Source of the DNA: JAWWAH01 sp033721415
GTDB taxonomy: Bacteria > Patescibacteriota > Minisyncoccia > Spechtbacterales > 2-12-FULL-38-22
Assembly (NCBI GenBank): GCA_033721415.1
Contig: JAWWAH010000019.1
Span: 1-18,821, forward strand
Length of the DNA: 18,821 nucleotides
Direction of reading: 5' to 3'
The notes beneath the pieces were generated by a model. It did no database searches. It was not told the DNA's origin and saw nothing but the letters and a program-made list of their open reading frames with translations. Of this stretch, positions 1 through 5,570 are shown piece after piece. A program made the translations under genes and the position numbers. Positions within the stretch are counted from its first letter, which is position 1. The number at the start of each line of letters is the position of its first letter.

Positions 1-302
1 CCCACCGTAGAGCGTGGATTCTTAGAAACACTTTTTTGATCTATTGCAATCGCGGGAGATATTCCTTCTATAGAATCTACTTCGGCTTTATCCATCACAC
101 CCAAAAACTGACGAGCATAGCTAGATAAGCTTTCTACATAACGCCTCTGCCCTTCTGAATATATTGTGTCAAAAACAAGTGAGCTCTTTCCAGAACCAGA
201 AACACCAGTAAATACAACCATCTTGTCCTTTGGCACTTTTAGCGAGATATTTTTTAAATTATGGGTCTTAGCACCCTTTATTTCTAGATTATTTTTAGCC
301 AT
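1..302 (-). CDS. uvrA: UvrA, excinuclease ABC subunit A (5' part; continues beyond window)
   Basis: This is the N-terminal ~100 residues of the DNA damage-recognition ATPase of nucleotide excision repair. I translated it by hand from the minus strand. The protein begins MAKNNLEIKGAKTHNLKNIS, the typical UvrA opening. It carries the first Walker A loop GVSGSGKSS at about residues 33-41, then the signature stretches EGQRRYVESLSSYARQFLG (about 50-68) and DSIEGISPAIAIDQK (about 76-90). The rest of the gene lies to the left of the window. The ATG at 302-300 has no Shine-Dalgarno site. A CATAAT lies 12 nt before it, so transcription could start very near the start codon. It diverges from uvrC across 95 bp, so two subunits of one repair pathway share a control region. 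Identity is certain; completeness cannot be judged. Confidence 0.96.
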   Translation of the reverse strand, partial: MAKNNLEIKGAKTHNLKNISLKVPKDKMVVFTGVSGSGKSSLVFDTIYSEGQRRYVESLSSYARQFLGVMDKAEVDSIEGISPAIAIDQKSVSKNPRSTV

Positions 303-341
303 AAATAACTTATTATTATGAGTTCTTATTTTTAAGATTCG

Positions 342-357
342 ATATAGTATACTATAT
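342..357. promoter_or_regulatory. Perfect 16-bp palindrome in the uvrA-uvrC divergent spacer (possible operator)
   Basis: ATATAGTA is followed directly by its reverse complement TACTATAT. The palindrome ends 1 nt before the -35 hexamer of the uvrC promoter and lies about 40 bp upstream of the uvrA start. Position and symmetry fit a dimeric regulator site serving both genes. It does not resemble the Gram-positive or E. coli LexA boxes. It consists mostly of alternating A/T, so chance or simple DNA melting is a real alternative. Confidence 0.35.
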
Positions 358-358
358 A

Positions 359-387
359 TTTACAGTCTAATCAAGGTGTATTATAAT
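359..387 (+). promoter_or_regulatory. uvrC promoter, apparently leaderless
   Basis: A -35 box TTTACA (359-364) and a perfect -10 box TATAAT (382-387) are separated by exactly 17 nt. Only 10 nt separate the -10 box from the uvrC ATG at 398. Transcription should therefore start within a few bases of the start codon, leaving no room for a Shine-Dalgarno site. None is seen. Confidence 0.7.
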
Positions 388-397
388 ACTGCCAACT

Positions 398-1702
398 ATG
401 AGAAAGTCTTTATCACTAAATAAAATAAAAGATTTACCAAAATCTCCAGGCATATATTTCCTAAAAAATAAACAGGGGGTAATTTTTTATGTAGGAAAAT
501 CAACAAACATAAAAAGTAGAGTTAGAACACACGCTAACGATGATTCTCTCTTTAAGCCCGAGGTTATAAATTCCGTGGAATACATAAAAACAGCAAATGA
601 AATAGAGGCTCTTTTAAAAGAGTCGCACTATATTAAAAAATTGCAGCCGAAGATGAACATCCGGCTTAGGGACGACAAGCAGTATTTTTACGCAGGAGTA
701 ACAAAGGAAGAATTTCCAAGAATATTTATTACGCATCAACCAACAAAAAATAAGAAAATTGAATATATTGGCCCCTATACAGATGGAAAGGCCTTAAAAG
801 AGACAGTAAAATACCTTAGAAGACTTTTCCCTTATTACACAACAAACCACAAGAGGCCCTTGCGAGCACAGAAACACAAGGCTCTACCCTGCTCGTGGTG
901 TCACCTTGGTTTATGCCCAGGGCCAAGTCCCGATAAAAAAGAGTACAGAAAAAATATTCGTGCCATAAAAAATGTACTCAAGGGAAGAAAAAGCTCTGTT
1001 ATTAATCAACTCAAGAGAGATATGAAAAATGCCTCAAAAGGCAAAGATTTTGAAAAGGCAGCAGAGTTTCGAGATATGATTGATGCAATAGAAAACATAT
1101 TCTCACATCAGTTTGTTCTCAATTCATGGTCACCGCCAAAACAAAAACTTCCTATTGAAGATGTAGCAAAGTATCTATCTAAGATAACGGGAACCAAAAA
1201 ACCTATATATACAATTGAGGGATACGATGTTTCAAATACTCAAGGGAAAGAACCCACAGCATCCATGGTTCGTTTTGACAAAGGCACACCTAATAAGTCT
1301 CTGTACAGAAAATTCAATATACATTCCAAAGAAGAACCCGATGATTACCTCATGATGCGCGAAGTGATAAAAAGAAGATTCAAGCACGATGAGTGGCCTT
1401 ACCCGGACCTTATCCTTATTGATGGAGGTCGTGGACAACTCAATACAGTAATCGCTGAGCTAGAAAGTATGAAATTAAAAATTCCAACCATCTCCCTATC
1501 GAAAGCCAAAACAGAGGCTCGTAAACAAGGAAAAACGCTCTCTATGCGCGAAGAGGAAGTTTATATTCCTAGTAAGAAGAAGCCTATTCCGCTTTCTGAG
1601 ATGCCAAAACATGTTGAAAATTTATTAAAATATATTCGCGACGAAGCGCACCGCTTTGCTATAAACCAACACAGGTACAGAAGGAGGAAAAAGTTTCAAT
1701 AG
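398..1702 (+). CDS. uvrC: Minimal UvrC-type excinuclease ABC subunit C (lacks HhH domain)
   Basis: This is the dual-incision nuclease of nucleotide excision repair, 434 aa against about 600 in typical UvrC. The GIY-YIG domain occupies about residues 10-95, with GIY at 18-20, YVG at 31-33 and Arg41. A cysteine patch follows (C165, C168, C173), with Ser177 where many UvrCs have the last CPGPC cysteine. A UVR (UvrB-binding) helix pair lies at about 200-234. An RNase H-like nuclease half follows, with the expected acidic residues D277 (GYDVSN), D315 or D316 (DDYLMMREV) and D342 (LIDGGRGQL), plus H418 (DEAHRFA). The chain stops 16 residues after that His, so the tandem HhH DNA-binding domain is missing. 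The UVR-to-nuclease linker is also much shorter than in E. coli. A terminator follows at once, so this is not a frameshifted full-length gene. Both active sites look intact, so it is probably functional. Confidence 0.93.
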   Translation: MRKSLSLNKIKDLPKSPGIYFLKNKQGVIFYVGKSTNIKSRVRTHANDDSLFKPEVINSVEYIKTANEIEALLKESHYIKKLQPKMNIRLRDDKQYFYAGVTKEEFPRIFITHQPTKNKKIEYIGPYTDGKALKETVKYLRRLFPYYTTNHKRPLRAQKHKALPCSWCHLGLCPGPSPDKKEYRKNIRAIKNVLKGRKSSVINQLKRDMKNASKGKDFEKAAEFRDMIDAIENIFSHQFVLNSWSPPKQKLPIEDVAKYLSKITGTKKPIYTIEGYDVSNTQGKEPTASMVRFDKGTPNKSLYRKFNIHSKEEPDDYLMMREVIKRRFKHDEWPYPDLILIDGGRGQLNTVIAELESMKLKIPTISLSKAKTEARKQGKTLSMREEEVYIPSKKKPIPLSEMPKHVENLLKYIRDEAHRFAINQHRYRRRKKFQ

Positions 1703-1731
1703 AAAAACCGCGTATTACGCGGTTTTTGATT
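1703..1731. terminator. Rho-independent terminator after uvrC, possibly bidirectional
   Basis: AAAAACCGCG (1703-1712) pairs with CGCGGTTTTT (1718-1727) around a 5-nt loop, and the T-run is part of the 3' arm. It begins right after the uvrC stop codon. The A-run on the 5' side gives a T-run on the other strand, so it may also stop leftward transcription from the convergent gene at 1736-1963. Confidence 0.85.
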
Positions 1732-1735
1732 TTAA

Positions 1736-1963
1736 CTAAGAACAAGTACAGTCAGTATTTGGAGCTTTGGCGGTATGCTTTACAACAAAGGGCCTGGCAC
1801 CCATCTCTCTAAATCCAGAGATATCTTTTCTTGCTTCTTTTATAATATCGCACTCATCTGAATGATTTTTCAGCGCTTCATTTAAAAATCTATAAGCCGC
1901 ACTAAGCTTACGTTGAGCTTTTTTCGCGCGACGACGCTCTTCTTTATCCTGAAATAGCCACAT
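1736..1963 (-). CDS. Hypothetical small basic protein (75 aa)
   Basis: I do not recognise this family. The first ~45 residues are highly charged and probably helical (KEERRRAKKAQRKLSAAYRF and onward), then comes a short aromatic/basic stretch (GFREMGARPFVVKH). The C-terminus is cysteine-containing (DCTCS), with one more Cys near residue 38. There is no signal peptide or membrane segment. The gene is supported by its start region rather than by homology: AAAGGAG (1970-1976) lies 6 nt before the ATG, and a promoter TTGCTG-17-TATATA lies upstream. It stands alone, convergent with uvrC and divergent from the membrane protein at 2049. A nucleic-acid- or ribosome-associated role would suit its charge, but that is a guess. 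Confidence 0.7.
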   Translation of the reverse strand: MWLFQDKEERRRAKKAQRKLSAAYRFLNEALKNHSDECDIIKEARKDISGFREMGARPFVVKHTAKAPNTDCTCS

Positions 1964-1993
1964 CGCTAACTCCTTTCGTTAAGAACTACATAC

Positions 1994-2022
1994 TATATAC
2001 CAGAGAAAACTATTTCCAGCAA
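1994..2022 (-). promoter_or_regulatory. Promoter of the 75-aa hypothetical gene
   Basis: On the minus strand, TTGCTG (2022-2017) and TATATA (1999-1994) are separated by 17 nt. They lie 30 nt upstream of the ATG at 1963, leaving a short leader that contains the AAAGGAG ribosome binding site. Confidence 0.6.
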
Positions 2023-2041
2023 GGGTTTTTTCTGTTATTAT
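2013..2041 (+). promoter_or_regulatory. Extended -10 promoter of the holin-like/secG operon, apparently leaderless
   Basis: An extended -10 element, TG-T-TATTAT (2033-2041), lies 17 nt after TTTCCA (2013-2018). Only 7 nt separate the -10 box from the ATG at 2049, so the transcript probably begins at or beside the start codon. It overlaps, on the opposite strand, the promoter of the 75-aa gene. Confidence 0.6.
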
Positions 2042-2048
2042 GTAAATA

Positions 2049-2411
2049 ATGTTTATAGTAAAAATAGCTCTAAAAATAGCAGCCAATGCGGCTGCTGTAT
2101 ATATTGCTTCGTTATTCGTAAATGGAGTAAGTATACAAGCAGGAGAACTAAACAACGCAGAAAGTTTAGGAATTCTAGCTTTAATTGGATTTGTCCTCTG
2201 GTTCGGAAACTATATAATACGTCCCCTGCTTAAGGTATTGACATTTCCTCTCATTCTTGTAACATTTGGATTGTTCAATGTTGTTATAAATATGGGTATT
2301 TTGTGGGCTGTAGATATAATATTGCCCCAAATGGAGATAGCTGGATTCATACCCCTAGCATGGACAACCGCTATTGTAACTTTAATTAATTCACTATTAT
2401 TTTTTCTATAA
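2049..2411 (+). CDS. PF04020-type (phage holin 4 superfamily) integral membrane protein
   Basis: A 120-aa protein that is almost wholly hydrophobic, with about four membrane segments (roughly residues 5-24, 40-58, 63-90 and 98-119). The short signature NYIIRPLLKVLTFPLILVTF and then GLFNVVINMGILW (residues about 58-90) matches the PF04020 pattern of a conserved Arg-Pro-Leu-Leu followed by a Leu-rich helix. The family carries a holin-like name but is common in ordinary bacterial chromosomes, and its function is not established. Nothing here suggests a prophage: no lysin or structural genes are nearby. It is the first gene of an operon, with secG starting 6 nt after its stop, so a membrane or envelope role is plausible. 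Translation is probably leaderless, because a TGTTATTAT element lies 7 nt before the ATG. Confidence 0.85.
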   Translation: MFIVKIALKIAANAAAVYIASLFVNGVSIQAGELNNAESLGILALIGFVLWFGNYIIRPLLKVLTFPLILVTFGLFNVVINMGILWAVDIILPQMEIAGFIPLAWTTAIVTLINSLLFFL

Positions 2412-2412
2412 T
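2407..2412 (+). promoter_or_regulatory. Possible internal -10 box before secG
   Basis: A perfect TATAAT overlaps the stop codon of the holin-like gene and sits 5 nt before the secG ATG at 2418. The spacing would allow a leaderless secG transcript, like other starts in this window. No good -35 hexamer lies 16-18 nt upstream, so it may be chance in A+T-rich DNA. Confidence 0.3.
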
Positions 2413-2417
2413 ATAAA

Positions 2418-2645
2418 ATGAGAAACGCACTACTAATAACACAGATAATATTATCCGCATCTCTTATTGTAACTATTTTGTTACAAAAAAGAGGCGCAGG
2501 ACTTGGAGGAGCCTTTGGAGGTGGAGGTAATGTTTACTATCAGAAAAGAGGCGCGGAAAAGATTCTATACAATTCAACTATTGTACTATCAATTTTGTTC
2601 GTCGGTGTAGCATTTGCTATTCTACTTCTTTCTTCAGGAAACTAA
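2418..2645 (+). CDS. secG: Protein translocase subunit SecG
   Basis: SecG is the small auxiliary subunit of the SecYEG export channel in the cytoplasmic membrane. At 75 aa it has the usual two-helix layout, with membrane segments at about residues 4-21 and 52-72. The diagnostic cytoplasmic loop between them runs LLQKRGAGLGGAFGGGGNVY, then YQKRGAEKIL. This Gly-rich loop after LLQ and the second basic patch are typical of SecG. It lies 6 nt after the holin-like gene and 3 nt before the solute-binding protein gene, so it is almost certainly cotranscribed with both. There is no Shine-Dalgarno site. Confidence 0.93.
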   Translation: MRNALLITQIILSASLIVTILLQKRGAGLGGAFGGGGNVYYQKRGAEKILYNSTIVLSILFVGVAFAILLLSSGN

Positions 2646-2648
2646 ACA

Positions 2649-4388
2649 ATGAAGATCCCAAAAAATAATCCGATTAAACCCCTTTTTACCTTGGTCAAAA
2701 GGGTGTTTCAAAGATTTGGACCACACGAAAAATATATCGTGGGTCTTTTTGCGTTTGTTGTTCTAGTTTCACTAATAGCTCTTGGTTTGCAATTTTATAT
2801 TAACCAAACAGAAATAGTTCCCACATATGGAGGTGAATACCGAGAAGCTGTAATAGGACTACCAAGGTTCATAAATCCCGCACTATCTATAACTAGTGAT
2901 GTTGATCGAGATCTATCTTCTCTAGTGTATTCCTCGTTGGTCAAGTATGATAAAAATGGAGAGATTCAGCCTGATCTTGCTGAATCATACGAAGTACTGC
3001 AAGACGGCAAACAATATAAATTCACCCTAAGAGAAAATCTATCTTGGGAAGATGATACCCCTCTAACTGCAGAGGATGTAGTGTTTACAATTGAATTGAT
3101 ACAAGATCCCCAATATTCAAGCCCCTTATTCCAAGCATGGCAAGGAGTTGATGTCTCGGTAGAAAACGAAAGAACAATAGTGTTTTCACTCCCCTCCGCC
3201 TATCCCCCATTTTTAGAAAATGCAACTCTGGGCATCTTGCCAAAACATATTTGGCAAGATGTTACTACAAAGAATTTTGCTCTTACCGATTTGAATATAC
3301 AACCAGTAGGCTCCGGACCTTATAAGGTGGAAAAATTCACAAAAAATAACGATGGATTTATTTCTTCATACACGCTAGAAAAAAATGACAACTACCACGG
3401 TAAAGAACCATACATCAATAAGTTAACATTCAGATTTTATGATTCTGAGAGAAATGCTATAAGGGCATACAATGCAAAAAATGTAGATGGGGTAGCCTTT
3501 GTATCATTCACAAATATAAGTGATTTAAAAAACGAAAGTGCACTCAATCTTCACACATTCAATATGCCTAGGTACTTTGCAATCTTTATAAATCAAGACA
3601 ACAATGAACTTCTTGAAGATAAAACAGTGCGCCAATCTATAGCTCATGCTACTAATAAACAAGAAATCATAAATGAGGTTCTTTCTGGATATGGCCGAGT
3701 AGCTGATACCCCAATACCTCCAACTCTCGAGGAATACCACAATCAGGACGTAGAAAATATACCACATAATCCAGAGCAAGCTCGCTTACTGCTAGAACAA
3801 GCTGGATGGGCCCATTTAGACGATGATGGAATACTAGAAAGGCAAATAGAAGGCGCCGAAGAAGGAACTCATGAAGAGTTATCTTTTACTCTTATTACAG
3901 CAAACACTCCAGAACTCACACATGTTGCAGATTTATTAGCAAAACAGTGGAAAACAGTTGGTATTCAATTAAACGTGGTAGCCCAAGAATTAGGAGAATT
4001 GCAACAAGATACTATAAAATCACGTTCGTACGAATTATTAATGTTTGGTCAAATATTAGGCTCGATACCCGATCCATTTTCTTTCTGGCACTCAACCCAA
4101 GTAAACGACCCAGGCTTAAATTTAGCAAATTACAGCAACGAGGATGTTGATGATCTTTTAGAAACAGGACGCCAAGAAATTAATAAAGAAGAAAGAATTA
4201 CAGCGTACAATGAGTTTCAAAAATTAGTCGCAAATGATATTCCTGCAATATTCTTATATGATCCCCTGTATCTTTATCCTGTAAATGATAGAATAAAGGG
4301 TATAGATAGCGCATTTATAGTTGATACATCTCACCGATTCGTTGATGTCGAAAACTGGTATATAGAAACAAATAGAGTCTTTAAATAA
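2649..4388 (+). CDS. Membrane-anchored family-5 extracellular solute-binding protein (peptide/nickel type)
   Basis: A 579-aa protein with a cytoplasmic basic N-terminus, one strong membrane segment (about residues 29-50, YIVGLFAFVVLVSLIALGLQ) and an extracellular SBP_bac_5 domain. Family hallmarks are visible: GGEYREAVIGLPRFINPALS near the anchor, SSLVYSSLVKYDKNGEIQPD then LAESYEV, and further on FTLRENLSWEDDTPLTAEDV then VFTIELI. These match the DppA/OppA pattern in which the protein binds oligopeptides or similar solutes for an ABC importer. There is no lipobox Cys after the hydrophobic stretch, so it should stay tethered as an uncleaved signal anchor. No permease or ATPase genes are nearby, so partner and ligand are unknown. 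It starts 3 nt after secG and ends 7 nt before the isomerase gene. Confidence 0.88.
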   Translation: MKIPKNNPIKPLFTLVKRVFQRFGPHEKYIVGLFAFVVLVSLIALGLQFYINQTEIVPTYGGEYREAVIGLPRFINPALSITSDVDRDLSSLVYSSLVKYDKNGEIQPDLAESYEVLQDGKQYKFTLRENLSWEDDTPLTAEDVVFTIELIQDPQYSSPLFQAWQGVDVSVENERTIVFSLPSAYPPFLENATLGILPKHIWQDVTTKNFALTDLNIQPVGSGPYKVEKFTKNNDGFISSYTLEKNDNYHGKEPYINKLTFRFYDSERNAIRAYNAKNVDGVAFVSFTNISDLKNESALNLHTFNMPRYFAIFINQDNNELLEDKTVRQSIAHATNKQEIINEVLSGYGRVADTPIPPTLEEYHNQDVENIPHNPEQARLLLEQAGWAHLDDDGILERQIEGAEEGTHEELSFTLITANTPELTHVADLLAKQWKTVGIQLNVVAQELGELQQDTIKSRSYELLMFGQILGSIPDPFSFWHSTQVNDPGLNLANYSNEDVDDLLETGRQEINKEERITAYNEFQKLVANDIPAIFLYDPLYLYPVNDRIKGIDSAFIVDTSHRFVDVENWYIETNRVFK

Positions 4389-4395
4389 CAAAAAC

Positions 4396-5367
4396 ATGGA
4401 GGATAAAATCAAAAAATTTCCAAGGCAGCTTACTGAGGGATATAAATTAGCAGATACTGCTGGCCTTGAATACAAAGATGCTAAAATTAAAAATATAATT
4501 TTAGCGGGCATGGGAGGATCAGGCTTAGTCGGAAATGTAACAGAAGTATTAAGTGAAGTTCTTGATATTAATATACCTGTTATAACTCATAAAAATTATA
4601 ATCTCCCTCGCGAAGCAAGCTCCAACAGTCTGATTGTGACGATTTCCTATTCGGGCAACACAGAAGAAACATTATCCGCCTACACAGAAGCAACAAAACT
4701 AGGTGCTCATCTTGTAGTAATTACCACTGGCGGAAAATTGGCTAAAATGGCCAAAGACGACAAAAACCCAGGTGTTATTGTGCCAGATGGAGTACAGCCT
4801 CGAATGGCTATTGGCTACCAGTTATCTGCCCTGCTTGGAGTGCTCAGCAATGCTGGAATTATAAATTCTCAAAAAGAAAAACTTGAAAACTTAAGCAAAA
4901 ACCTAAACACAGGTAAATACAGAGATAAAGCTAAGATTTTAGCAGATCAAATACATGGAACTGTGCCTGTAATATATTCATCGGAAAAACTGGGGAAGAT
5001 AGCTTATATATTGAAAATACTTATTAATGAAACAGCAAAACAACATGCTTTCTCTAATATATTTCCAGAAATGAATCACAATGAATTAGAGGGATTTGAA
5101 AATGAAAATAGAAACAATATTTCGGTAGTTATGCTAAAAGATTTGAATGATCACAAAAAAATTAAAAAAAGAATGGATGTGGCATCAAAGCTAATAAAAG
5201 AAAGAGGATACCCCGTATATACAATTGACACAGATGATAAAGATTGGTATAATAAATCATTCTCACTTATACTCTTTGGTAATTGGTTAGCCTATTACTT
5301 ATCTTCCAAAAACAATGTGGAATCTGAAGCCGTAGATCTCATAGAAGAGTTTAAAGGCTTATTATAG
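4396..5367 (+). CDS. Bifunctional phosphoglucose/phosphomannose isomerase
   Basis: A cytoplasmic SIS-domain aldose-ketose isomerase of the PGI/PMI family, 323 aa, close to the usual length. Such enzymes interconvert Glc6P or Man6P with Fru6P. Visible landmarks are GMGGSG (residues 38-43), the SIS phosphate-binding loop SYSGNTEET (84-92), QPRMAIGY (134-141) and the catalytic-region signature NHNELEGFE (about 227-235). The C-terminal helix SEAVDLIEEFKGLL also matches the family end. It is the last gene of the holin-like/secG/SBP operon, 7 nt after the SBP stop and without a Shine-Dalgarno site. With the phosphohexomutase at 8005-9396 it could feed mannose-1-P or glucose-1-P into sugar-nucleotide synthesis. 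Substrate preference cannot be read from sequence. Confidence 0.92.
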   Translation: MEDKIKKFPRQLTEGYKLADTAGLEYKDAKIKNIILAGMGGSGLVGNVTEVLSEVLDINIPVITHKNYNLPREASSNSLIVTISYSGNTEETLSAYTEATKLGAHLVVITTGGKLAKMAKDDKNPGVIVPDGVQPRMAIGYQLSALLGVLSNAGIINSQKEKLENLSKNLNTGKYRDKAKILADQIHGTVPVIYSSEKLGKIAYILKILINETAKQHAFSNIFPEMNHNELEGFENENRNNISVVMLKDLNDHKKIKKRMDVASKLIKERGYPVYTIDTDDKDWYNKSFSLILFGNWLAYYLSSKNNVESEAVDLIEEFKGLL

Positions 5368-5391
5368 CTAACTCTTTACAGGTTTAATACT

Positions 5392-5430
5392 GCGTAAATG
5401 GTATTTATTTATGCAAAATACTATCTACGC
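5392..5430. repeat. 15-bp imperfect hairpin upstream of rnj
   Basis: Positions 5392-5406 pair with 5416-5430 across a 9-nt loop: 13 Watson-Crick pairs, one G-T wobble (5400/5422) and one A-C mismatch (5397/5425). No T-run follows on either strand, so it is not a standard intrinsic terminator. It may be a processing or 3'-end structure for the isomerase transcript, or a protein site. Confidence 0.55.
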
Positions 5431-5453
5431 GATATGAAACTATCGTACTCATT

Positions 5454-5459
5454 TATAAT
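5454..5459 (+). promoter_or_regulatory. Candidate -10 box for rnj
   Basis: A perfect TATAAT lies about 110 nt upstream of the RNase J ATG. The -35 region 17 nt upstream (gatatg) is poor, so confidence is low. If used, it would give rnj a ~105-nt leader, unlike the leaderless starts elsewhere in this window. Confidence 0.35.
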
Positions 5460-5480
5460 TAAGCAAGCAAAATACTGAAT

Positions 5481-5568
5481 AAAGAATTCCTACCCCATTT
5501 TGTACTTTCGTCTGGAGGTAATGGATTCTTTGTTCCAGATTCTTAATTCTGTTTTTGCTTTGCATTAA
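5481..5568 (+). promoter_or_regulatory. Structured rnj leader with possible 15-codon upstream ORF
   Basis: AAAGAA (5481-5486), TCC (5488-5490) and TACC (5491-5494) can pair in order with TTCTTT (5526-5531), GGA (5523-5525) and GGTA (5517-5520), forming a bulged long-range hairpin. It would enclose GGAGGT (5514-5519) and the ATG at 5521. That ATG opens a short frame reading MDSLFQILNSVFALH and stopping at 5566-5568, 2 nt before the rnj start. The GGAGGT lies only 1 nt from this ATG, closer than normal SD spacing, so translation of the ORF is doubtful. Confidence 0.3.
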
Positions 5569-5570
5569 AC

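Noticed and set aside
2049..2411. Holin annotation suggesting a prophage remnant
   Set aside because: PF04020 proteins occur widely in chromosomes. No lysin, integrase, capsid or att-like repeats are present, and the gene sits in an operon with secG.
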